In this document: positions 57,271-64,000 of the stretch, one piece after another
How the letters are laid out: every line of letters begins with the position of its first letter
Numbering within the stretch: the first letter of the stretch is position 1
Assembly (NCBI GenBank): GCA_002843155.1
Contig: PGZD01000025.1
Location: forward strand, 1 to 64,000
Direction: 5' to 3'
From: Gammaproteobacteria bacterium HGW-Gammaproteobacteria-3
GTDB lineage: Bacteria; Pseudomonadota; Gammaproteobacteria; Methylococcales; Methylomonadaceae
Length of the DNA: 64,000 bases
The notes under the pieces: generated by a model
What the model saw: only the letters and a program-made list of their open reading frames with translations
What the model was told of the DNA's origin: nothing
Database searches by the model: none
Made by a program: the position numbers and the translations under genes

Positions 57271-58665
57271 TTATTCATAACCGTCATCACCGTAAGGATT
57301 ACCGGCAAAATTTTCAAAACGGGTGTATTGGCCCAGAAAAGTGAGTCTGACCGTACCGATGGGACCATTACGCTGCTTGCCGATAATGATTTCGGCGATG
57401 CCCTTGTCGGGACTTTCGGGGTTATAAACTTCATCCCGATAAACAAAGACAATCACATCCGCATCCTGCTCAATACCGCCCGATTCGCGCAAATCCGACA
57501 TCACCGGACGCTTATTGGGGCGCTGCTCCAGATTCCGGTTGAGCTGAGACAAGGCGACCACCGGCACATTGAGTTCTTTTGCCAGGGCTTTGAGTCCCCG
57601 GGAAATATCGGAAATTTGCTGCACCCTGTTCTCACCGCTGGACGGCGATTGCATCAGTTGCAGATAATCCAGTACGATCAAGCCCAATTGGCCGTGTTCC
57701 CGCATCAGACGCCGGGCGCGGGAGCGCACTTCGGTGGGCGTCAGGGCAGGCGTATCATCAATGAATAATCGGGTTTCGGCCAGCATATTGATGGCCGACG
57801 TCAGGCGCGGCCATTCATCATCATCGAGTTTTCCGGTCCTGACTTTGTGCTGGTCGATTCGCCCCAATGACGACATCATGCGCATTGCCAGTGAATCGCC
57901 GGGCATCTCCATACTGAACACCGCCACCGGCTTATCGCCTTTAATAGCGATATTTTCCGCCATATTCATCGCGATGGTGGTTTTTCCCATCGAGGGGCGA
58001 CCTGCCACAATAATCAGATCGGATGGCTGCAAGCCCGAGGTCATTTCATCGAAATCGGCAAATCCGGTACCGGCGCCGGTAATCGTGCCTTCCTGCTCGT
58101 ACAGGGTTTCAATTTTATCGACCGCTTGCGCCAGCAAGGCTTTAATCGGCTTAAAGCCGCCTTGTCCACGCTGTCTTTGCTCGGCTATTTTAAATACTTC
58201 GCGTTCGGCGTTTTCCAACAGTTCGGACGTCGTGCGGCCTTCGGGATTGAAAGCAGAATCCGAAATATCGGTGCCGATATGAATCAACTGGCGCAATACC
58301 GATTTGTCCCGGACGATATTGGCATAGGCGACAATGTTGGCGGCGCTGGGCGTATCCTTGGCCAGCGTTCCCAGATAGGTGAGCCCTCCGGCCTCTTCCA
58401 ATTGTCCGGCTGAAGAGAGCGCTTCGGATAGCGTGATGACATCGAAAGGCTCTTGTTTTTCAGCCAATATTTCGATGGTTCTGAAAATCAAACGGTGATC
58501 TTTACGGTAAAAGTCACTTTCAACCACTTTGTCGCCGACTGAATCCCAGGTTTGATTATCCAGCATCAAGCCCCCCAATACCGATTGCTCGGCCTGAATG
58601 GAATGCGGGGAGACTTTCAGCGCTTCCAGCGCAAAGTCATGGTCGTAATGATAATCGTCGGACAT
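57271..58665 (-). CDS. dnaB: replicative DNA helicase DnaB
   Basis: A 464-residue hexameric helicase that unwinds the replication fork. The N-terminal primase-interacting domain starts PHSIQAEQSVLGGLMLDN. The RecA-type core has the Walker A AGRPSMGKTTIAMN, Walker B LIVLDYLQLMQ and the arginine finger-bearing DLRESGGIEQDADVIVF. No intein is present. It leads the dnaB-alr operon. Confidence 0.97.
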   Translation of the reverse strand: MSDDYHYDHDFALEALKVSPHSIQAEQSVLGGLMLDNQTWDSVGDKVVESDFYRKDHRLIFRTIEILAEKQEPFDVITLSEALSSAGQLEEAGGLTYLGTLAKDTPSAANIVAYANIVRDKSVLRQLIHIGTDISDSAFNPEGRTTSELLENAEREVFKIAEQRQRGQGGFKPIKALLAQAVDKIETLYEQEGTITGAGTGFADFDEMTSGLQPSDLIIVAGRPSMGKTTIAMNMAENIAIKGDKPVAVFSMEMPGDSLAMRMMSSLGRIDQHKVRTGKLDDDEWPRLTSAINMLAETRLFIDDTPALTPTEVRSRARRLMREHGQLGLIVLDYLQLMQSPSSGENRVQQISDISRGLKALAKELNVPVVALSQLNRNLEQRPNKRPVMSDLRESGGIEQDADVIVFVYRDEVYNPESPDKGIAEIIIGKQRNGPIGTVRLTFLGQYTRFENFAGNPYGDDGYE

Positions 58666-58693
58666 AGAGGATACGCTATAAGAAAACCGGGCT

Positions 58694-58722
58694 ATTATAA
58701 AGAGTCGGCTTTAACTTATAAA
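58694..58722 (-). promoter_or_regulatory. sigma-70 promoter for dnaB-alr
   Basis: On the minus strand TTTATA (58722 to 58717), a 17-bp spacer, TATAAT (58699 to 58694). The leader would be about 20 nt. Confidence 0.45.
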
Positions 58723-58830
58723 GTAGCCATAAAAAGATAAGGCGCTGTGAGAACAACCTGAAAAAGTCCGCTCACTTTGGTTTTTTTGTACTACAATGAA
58801 AGCGTGTCCCATAAAAACCAAACCTGAAAA

Positions 58831-59103
58831 ATGCCGGAAATCATCATTTATACATCAAATTATTGTCCCTATTGCACGATGGCTAAACGACTGCTGGATA
58901 AAAAAAACAGTCATTACCGGGAAATCAATGTCGATGCAAAACCGGAATTGAGGCAGGAGATGATGCTTAAAACCAAGCGTCGCACCGTTCCGCAAATTTA
59001 TATCGGTGATTACCATGTTGGCGGTTTCGATGATTTGCATGCCCTGGAGCGGTCGCAGCAGCTTGATTCCTTGCTGTATCCCGCGCCCATCGAGGCGGTT
59101 TAG
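58831..59103 (+). CDS. grxC: glutaredoxin 3
   Basis: A 90-residue thiol-disulfide reductase working with glutathione. The active site is C12-P-Y-C15 (SNYCPYC), with the cis-proline in TVPQIYI and the glutathione-binding GGFDDLHAL. Monocistronic, divergent from dnaB; a TACAAT box at 58792-58797 may be its -10. Confidence 0.94.
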   Translation: MPEIIIYTSNYCPYCTMAKRLLDKKNSHYREINVDAKPELRQEMMLKTKRRTVPQIYIGDYHVGGFDDLHALERSQQLDSLLYPAPIEAV

Positions 59104-59120
59104 CAAAAAAACCACGCGAC

Positions 59121-59150
59121 TATTTTCCGTCCAGCTATTTTCCGTCCAAA
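59121..59150. repeat. 15-bp tandem duplication over the PilZ stop codon
   Basis: TATTTTCCGTCCAGC and TATTTTCCGTCCAAA lie head to tail. In the PilZ gene's frame the result is LDGK-stop followed directly by a second LDGK-stop. Confidence 0.7.
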
Positions 59151-59725
59151 TAGCGCAGCCCTAAGTAAAAACCTTCAGGCGCGGTTTCCTCCGTTATCCA
59201 GCAGATTTTGGCGGTGGCTTTAATGCTGAATGACTCGGAGTCGGAATAGAGTCTGATTATTGAATTTTCCACCAGACTTGCGTCCAGCTCCTTGAGGAAA
59301 ATCATCGCGCCGTCAACCGAGATATTTTTCCCTTCAAACTCGAATCTTTTGTTTTTTGTCAGCAAAAAACCCGAAAATGAGCGCTCTTTTCGATAAAACT
59401 GGCGCTTTAACCACAAGCGATCAGCATTGTAGATCGTATCATGAAACTCAAGTCCCATCATAATGGCGCCTTGTTCCTGACGTAGCCAAATGACTTCAGC
59501 TTCGCCTGTCAGCATCAGCTCTTTGACAAAAATCTCAACGACTCTGTTTTCTTTAATATAGGTTTCAAAATCAGCATACTCGGCTAACAATCGTCCCGGC
59601 ACAACTTCAATGGAGATGCCTTGCACAGACACATCATGGCTGATGAACTCAAGCGTTTCACCGGCCATATAAAGCTGACCGGCAGAGGTGAAGTTTTTTC
59701 TGTATTCTTTTCTATCTATATACAT
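59135..59725 (-). CDS. protein with two PilZ-like domains
   Basis: A 196-residue protein. It opens YIDRKEYRKNF, similar to the RxxxR arm of PilZ proteins, and appears to hold two PilZ-like barrels: one around FISHDVSVQGISIEV and a second around FEFEGKNISVDGAMIFL, each with the D/NxSxxG-like element. It may bind cyclic-di-GMP in one or both. The ATG at 59725 is chosen over an upstream TTG. No neighbour explains its target. See the 15-bp duplication at its end. Confidence 0.7.
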   Translation of the reverse strand: MYIDRKEYRKNFTSAGQLYMAGETLEFISHDVSVQGISIEVVPGRLLAEYADFETYIKENRVVEIFVKELMLTGEAEVIWLRQEQGAIMMGLEFHDTIYNADRLWLKRQFYRKERSFSGFLLTKNKRFEFEGKNISVDGAMIFLKELDASLVENSIIRLYSDSESFSIKATAKICWITEETAPEGFYLGLRYLDGK

Positions 59726-59806
59726 AGCCCTGTTGAACCCCGGCAATTTAGAATTTCTTTATTAAATATAGCTCATTTTCAGGGGTTGAAGTTTTCAAAA
59801 CTCATC

Positions 59807-59884
59807 TATACCTTATTACACTTCAAATTTCGGCCCCTCACCTAACGCTAGGTGAGGGCCGAAATTTGATCTACGATGAGTATA
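59807..59884. repeat. dispersed palindromic element, copy 3
   Basis: TATACCTTATTACACTTC, then AAATTTCGGCCCCTCACCTA (59825-59844), ACGC, the complement minus one G (to 59867), then GATCTACGATGAGTATA. The right end is identical to copy 1, and the core to copy 2. It lies in the 314-bp gap between the PilZ and fdsD genes. Confidence 0.75.
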
Positions 59885-59962
59885 ACTGCCCTATAATCCT
59901 GCAAGGCAACAAAACCATTTGAAAATAGGGCTTACATGGCGCGGGGTATATACAAGCCTGTA

Positions 59963-59997
59963 GCTTGGCTTGGCTTGGCTTGGCTTGGCTTGGCTTG
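59963..59997. repeat. seven tandem GCTTG pentanucleotides
   Basis: A perfect simple-sequence repeat of 35 bp. It lies 43 bp past the fdsD stop, in the same gap as palindromic element copy 3. Its length does not divide by three, so in a reading frame it would be a switch, but no gene reads through it. Confidence 0.8.
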
Positions 59998-60039
59998 TTT
60001 GCAACCCGACCTACAGCTAAGGCACTATTATTGCGGAAA

Positions 60040-60264
60040 TCAAAGGCTCCTTTGCGCCGCCAGATTACGCACCGCTTCAGCCACTATCGCCATCAATTCC
60101 GTTCCGTCCTGCTGAACATAATCGATGATCTGGCGGCGCATGCGCGGCTCCCAAAAACTTTTTAAATGCTGTTCGATACCGGCGACAGCCTGAGCCTTGT
60201 CAGGTTCCGAGTTAAAGAATGCGCCGATATTGTTGGCCATTTTGATGAGATTTTGATTTTCCAT
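60040..60264 (-). CDS. fdsD: formate dehydrogenase delta subunit
   Basis: A 74-residue protein matching the FdsD family: NLIKMANNIGAFFNSEPDKAQAVAGIEQHLKSFWEPRMRRQIIDYV, with the FWEPRMR signature. FdsD is a small subunit of soluble NAD-dependent, molybdenum formate dehydrogenase, needed for activity. Third gene of the fdsA-fdhD-fdsD group, 3 bp after fdhD. Confidence 0.9.
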   Translation of the reverse strand: MENQNLIKMANNIGAFFNSEPDKAQAVAGIEQHLKSFWEPRMRRQIIDYVQQDGTELMAIVAEAVRNLAAQRSL

Positions 60265-60267
60265 AGC

Positions 60268-61113
60268 TTATGATGCAATAGTTTGATGATGTTGGAGTCG
60301 GTGGGGATAAGTATAGATGACATGGTTGTCGTTGCGGGCAAAACCGACCAGTGTCATGCCGCACTCCTGTGCCAATTTAATCGCCAGACCGGTAGGCGCG
60401 GACATAGCGGCCATCAAGGTAATGCCGACAACCGAGGCTTTTTGCACCATTTCAAAACTGGCACGGCTGGTAATCAGCAAACAACCGGCGCCAAATTGAC
60501 AGCCGCCTCGCGCCAGTGTGCCAATAAGTTTATCCAGGGCATTATGACGGCCGACATCTTCCCGAACCGTACCAATACCGTTATCCGGCGTTAGCCAGGC
60601 CGCCGCATGAACCGAACCCGTGAGTTGATTAAGCGTCTGTTTTTGCCGCATTTGCGCCAACGCGGCGGTCATGACATCGGCATCGAGGCACAGGCCTGAA
60701 CCCACCGGATGAGGTTTTCTGACGGCTTGTTCGAGTGTCGCCGCACCGCATAAGCCGCAGCCGGTACGCCCGGTCATATTACGGTCTTTGCCTGTCAGCT
60801 CGGCAAAGCGCTGTTCGGGAATGCGTATCCTGACCTCCATGCCTTTGGCGCGCGGCATGACTTTAACCGACAGCAACTCAGACGGCGCTTTGACAATTTC
60901 TTCGGTGAGACTGAAACCCAAGGCAAAATCATACAAATCCAAAGGCGTGGCCAGCATCACCACATGCGGCTTGTCGTTATAGACCAGCACCACCGGCATT
61001 TCCTCGGCGACATAGTCTTCACGTCTGGCGTGGTTCGCACCGCGCCAGCTATCGACCATGCCCTGCCTGTAACCGGATGGGCCTAAATCCAGTTCAGCCG
61101 CCCACGCATCCAT
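60268..61113 (-). CDS. fdhD: FdhD, sulfur carrier for formate dehydrogenase (FdsC)
   Basis: A 281-residue protein that transfers sulfur from a cysteine desulfurase to the molybdenum cofactor of formate dehydrogenase. The active-site loop is TGCGLCG with C119 and C122. VREDVGRHNALDKLIG and ITSRASFEMVQKA are family marks. The ATG at 61113 follows the fdsA stop by 4 bp. In Ralstonia-type fds operons this gene is called fdsC. Confidence 0.93.
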   Translation of the reverse strand: MDAWAAELDLGPSGYRQGMVDSWRGANHARREDYVAEEMPVVLVYNDKPHVVMLATPLDLYDFALGFSLTEEIVKAPSELLSVKVMPRAKGMEVRIRIPEQRFAELTGKDRNMTGRTGCGLCGAATLEQAVRKPHPVGSGLCLDADVMTAALAQMRQKQTLNQLTGSVHAAAWLTPDNGIGTVREDVGRHNALDKLIGTLARGGCQFGAGCLLITSRASFEMVQKASVVGITLMAAMSAPTGLAIKLAQECGMTLVGFARNDNHVIYTYPHRLQHHQTIAS

Positions 61114-61117
61114 GTTT

Positions 61118-63973
61118 TTACTCGTGTTCGTGAGCCACAATACGGTCTTTTAACAAGGTCTCCTGCTTGTCACTGAAATCCTGGTATTGTTTTTGCCACC
61201 GGGATGGCTCACTGACTTTGGCAACATGTACGGCTGTAACCTTATATTCCGGGCAGTTGGTCGCCCAGTCGGAATTGTCCGTGGTAATCACATTCGCCCC
61301 TGAATGCGGAAAATGGAACGTGGTGTAAACCACGCCCGGCTGAACCCGCTCGCTGATCAAAGCCCGCAATACCGTTTCACCGGCGCGGCTTTTGATACCG
61401 ACCCAATCGGCATCGTTGATACCGAGCTCTTCGGCGTCGTGCGGATGAATTTCCAGGCGGTCTTCTTCATGCCAGGCGACATTGTCGGTGCGGCGAGTTT
61501 GGGCGCCGACATTGTATTGCGACAAAATCCGTCCGGTGGTCAGAAGCAGCGGATATTTACGACTGGCCTTCTCGTCTGTCGGCACATATTCGGTCAGCAT
61601 GAACCGGCCCTGGCCGCGCACGAAATGATCGGCGTGCATGGTCGGCGTACCTTCTGGAAACTCATCGTTGCACGGCCATTGAATGCTGCCCATAGCCTCT
61701 ATTTTTGCATAACTGACGCCCGCGAATTGTGGTGTCAGGCGCGCTATTTCATCCATGATTTCAGAAGGATGCTTGTAATTCATAGGATAACCCACGGCGT
61801 TGGCCAGATCCTGGGTCACTTCCCAGTCTTCTTTGCCACCCAGCGGCGTCATGACTTTTCTGACCGGCGAAATACGGCGCTCGGCATTGGTGAAAGTGCC
61901 ATTTTTCTCAAGGAATGAAGATCCTGGTAAAAACACATGCGCGAACTTGGCCGTTTCGTTCAGGAACAAATCCTGGACAATGATGCACTCCATTTGTCTT
62001 AAAGCATGATGCACATGCTGAATATCGGGATCGGATTGGGCAATGTCCTCACCTTGAATGTACAGCCCCTTGAAACTGCCGTCTATCGCCGCAGAAAACA
62101 TATTGGGAATGCGCAAACCCGGCTCGGATTGCAGCTCAACTTTCCAGGCCGACTCGAACAAAGCACGGGTCTTGGTATCGGAAACATGGCGATAACCGAC
62201 AAATTCATGCGGGAACGAACCCATGTCACAAGAACCCTGGACATTATTTTGGCCGCGCAATGGATTGACCCCCACCCCGTCACGGCCGATATTACCGGTA
62301 GCCATCGCCAGGTTGGCGATACCGATAACGGTCGTAGAGCCTTGACTGTGTTCGGTAACGCCCAGTCCGTAATAAATCGCGCCATTACCGCCGGTGGCAT
62401 ACAGCCTGGCCGCGCCGCGAATGGCATCGGCAGGTACGCCGGTCACTTCAGCCATGGCTTCAGGGGAATTTTCCGGTTTGGCGACGAAGGTTTTCCATTT
62501 GGCAAAAGATTCGGTGTCGCAACGTTCCGAAACAAATTTTTCATCGGCCAGATCTTCGGTAACGATGACATGCGCCAAAGCCGTGACCAAGGCAACATTG
62601 GTGCCCGGACGTAATTTCAAATGATAATCGGCTTGGACATGCGGCGATTTGACCAGATCGATCGTGCGCGGATCGGCCACGATCAATTTGGCGCCTTCAC
62701 GCAAGCGGCGCTTCATCATCGACCCGAATACCGGATGACCATCGGTCGGATTGGCGCCGATGACCAAAATGACATCGGATTTTTTAACCGAATCAAAATT
62801 CTGGGTGCCGGACGATTCCCCGAAAGTGCTTTTCAGGCCATAACCGGTCGGCGAGTGGCAAACCCTGGCGCACGTATCGACGTTATTGTTACCGAAACCC
62901 GCGCGCACCAGCTTCTGTACCAGATAAGTCTCTTCATTGGTGCAGCGCGACGAGGTAATGCCGCCGATCGAGTCGCGGCCGTATTTTGCCTGAAGCTGTT
63001 TAAGTTTCTCGGCGGCAAACTCAATCGCCTCTTCCCAACTGACTTCCTGCCAGGCATCGCTGATATTATCGCGGATCATCGGTGTCGTGATCCGGTCTTT
63101 GTGGGTCGCATAACCGAAAGCGAAGCGGCCTTTGACGCAAGAGTGGCCGTGGTTGGCCTGGCCGTTTTTATCCGGCACCATGCGAATGACCTGCTCGCCT
63201 TTCATTTCCGCGCGAAACGAGCAACCCACGCCGCAATAGGCGCAAGTGGTGATGACACTGTGCTCGGGCAGGCCGTGATCGATCACCGATTTTTCCATCA
63301 GCGTCGCGGTTGGGCAAGCTTGCACACAGGCGCCGCAAGACACACACTCGGAATCCATGAAAGCCTGATTCTGACTGGGCGAAACCTTGGAATCGAAACC
63401 GCGCCCGTCGATGGTCAGGGCGTATGTCCCTTGGGTTTCTTCGCAAGCCCTAACGCAACGTGAACAGACGATACATTTGGCGGGATCAAAACTGAAATAC
63501 GGATTACTGCCATCTTTGGCCGCATCCAGATGATTTTCACCTTCATAGCCATAACGGACTTCGCGCAAACCGACAGCACCCACGGTATCCTGCAATTCGC
63601 AATCGCCATTGGCTGAACACGTCAGGCAATCCAGCGGATGGTCGGAAATATAAAGTTCTGCGATACCCCGGCGGATATTGGCCAGCTTTTCGTTTTGTGT
63701 ACATACTTTCATACCCTCGGCTACCGGCGTCGTGCAGGATGCAGGATAACCGCGCGCGCCTTCTATTTGCACCAGACACATCCGGCACGAGCCGAAAGGA
63801 TCCAGGCTGTCGGTTGCGCAAAGCTTGGGGATGTTGATGCCCGTCTCGCCAGCCGCCCGCATCACTGAAGTCCCTTCAGGCACTGTTACTTTACGTCCAT
63901 CAATTTCAAGTGTAACCAGATTCGCGGATAAGCTGGCCGGTGTACCATAATCTGTTTCATTATTGATAATCAT
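61118..63973 (-). CDS. fdsA: NAD-dependent formate dehydrogenase alpha subunit
   Basis: A 951-residue catalytic subunit. N-terminal 2Fe-2S domain (C52, C63, C66, C80), a His/Cys 4Fe-4S site (HPLDCLTCSANGDC), two more 4Fe-4S motifs (CIVCSRCVRACEE and CVSCGACVQACP), then the molybdopterin part with CAYCGVGC and the metal-ligand cysteine in ARVCHSPTGYG. It oxidises formate to CO2, passing electrons to the diaphorase subunit (fdsB, with fdsG) that should lie just beyond the window. In methylotrophs this is the last step of C1 oxidation. AGGAG precedes the ATG. Confidence 0.95.
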   Translation of the reverse strand: MIINNETDYGTPASLSANLVTLEIDGRKVTVPEGTSVMRAAGETGINIPKLCATDSLDPFGSCRMCLVQIEGARGYPASCTTPVAEGMKVCTQNEKLANIRRGIAELYISDHPLDCLTCSANGDCELQDTVGAVGLREVRYGYEGENHLDAAKDGSNPYFSFDPAKCIVCSRCVRACEETQGTYALTIDGRGFDSKVSPSQNQAFMDSECVSCGACVQACPTATLMEKSVIDHGLPEHSVITTCAYCGVGCSFRAEMKGEQVIRMVPDKNGQANHGHSCVKGRFAFGYATHKDRITTPMIRDNISDAWQEVSWEEAIEFAAEKLKQLQAKYGRDSIGGITSSRCTNEETYLVQKLVRAGFGNNNVDTCARVCHSPTGYGLKSTFGESSGTQNFDSVKKSDVILVIGANPTDGHPVFGSMMKRRLREGAKLIVADPRTIDLVKSPHVQADYHLKLRPGTNVALVTALAHVIVTEDLADEKFVSERCDTESFAKWKTFVAKPENSPEAMAEVTGVPADAIRGAARLYATGGNGAIYYGLGVTEHSQGSTTVIGIANLAMATGNIGRDGVGVNPLRGQNNVQGSCDMGSFPHEFVGYRHVSDTKTRALFESAWKVELQSEPGLRIPNMFSAAIDGSFKGLYIQGEDIAQSDPDIQHVHHALRQMECIIVQDLFLNETAKFAHVFLPGSSFLEKNGTFTNAERRISPVRKVMTPLGGKEDWEVTQDLANAVGYPMNYKHPSEIMDEIARLTPQFAGVSYAKIEAMGSIQWPCNDEFPEGTPTMHADHFVRGQGRFMLTEYVPTDEKASRKYPLLLTTGRILSQYNVGAQTRRTDNVAWHEEDRLEIHPHDAEELGINDADWVGIKSRAGETVLRALISERVQPGVVYTTFHFPHSGANVITTDNSDWATNCPEYKVTAVHVAKVSEPSRWQKQYQDFSDKQETLLKDRIVAHEHE

Positions 63974-64000
63974 AGTGAATCTCCTGGTTTACCGATTCAG

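Noticed and set aside
57271-58665. Intein in DnaB
   Set aside because: Walker A region is continuous (AGRPSMGKTTIAMN) and the protein is of normal length.
59965-60165. Phase-variable gene reading through the GCTTG repeat
   Set aside because: The 66-codon frame is antisense to fdsD after the repeat, with no ribosome-binding site or match.

Overview
The window is a chromosomal segment of a gammaproteobacterium with roughly balanced base composition. Several gene orders are typical of that class: leuS-lptE-holA facing ybeL, coaBC-dut-algC-argB with radC divergent, birA-coaX, and dnaB-alr. The NAD-type formate dehydrogenase genes at the right edge, the TIGR04073 exosortase-associated protein and the HTTM protein fit a methylotroph of the Methylococcales kind (Methylobacter or Methylomonas-like). 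That placement is an inference. No rRNA, tRNA, CRISPR array or prophage was seen.

Layout. 1-800 is an insertion-sequence graveyard: the start of an IS30-type transposase, a 101-bp IS5-like MITE with a CTAG duplication, and the tail of an IS21 istB gene. 915-12000 holds a CMD-family peroxidase, a Ktr potassium system, a DUF2380/haloacid-dehalogenase pair, a DUF2887 nuclease, rlmD, a YdbH/YdbL envelope pair, cysM, and an MntA-HepT toxin-antitoxin pair. 12200-20400 is envelope-related: a TIGR04073 protein, a BaeSR-like two-component system with a Spy-like chaperone, a DUF6515 protein, a Wzz-type polysaccharide protein with an unexpected tyrosine-recombinase-like tail, and a Wzx-type flippase. 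20500-31600 carries an HDOD-GAF regulator, gmk, a HdeD-like protein, htpG, holA-lptE-leuS, ybeL and a lone ParA.

31700-35000 holds two very small genes, each with its own promoter and a strong terminator (a 43-residue membrane protein and a 37-residue lipoprotein). Between them lie an HTTM-DCC fusion and a cluster of hairpins resembling an IS200/IS605 end. 34900-43500 is core metabolism (radC, coaBC, dut, algC, argB, apbC) plus a DUF4124 protein. 43600-51900 has a YeeE/YedE-type sulfur transporter pair with a FadL-like porin, about 1 kb of mostly non-coding DNA, a SPOR protein, coaX, birA, a PilZ protein and Na+-type motor genes pomAB. 52200-59800 has a secreted CAP protein, a P-type ATPase, alr, dnaB, grxC and a second PilZ protein. 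60000-64000 is fdsD, fdhD and fdsA.

The least ordinary content is non-coding and architectural. There are three copies of a strongly palindromic element of about 80 bp, an inverted pair of a 110-bp structured repeat, and a shorter third repeat family. There are also the recombinase-like domain fused to a Wzz protein, a probable AUU start codon for coaBC, and a YdbL that is itself a lipoprotein with no YnbE gene beside it.
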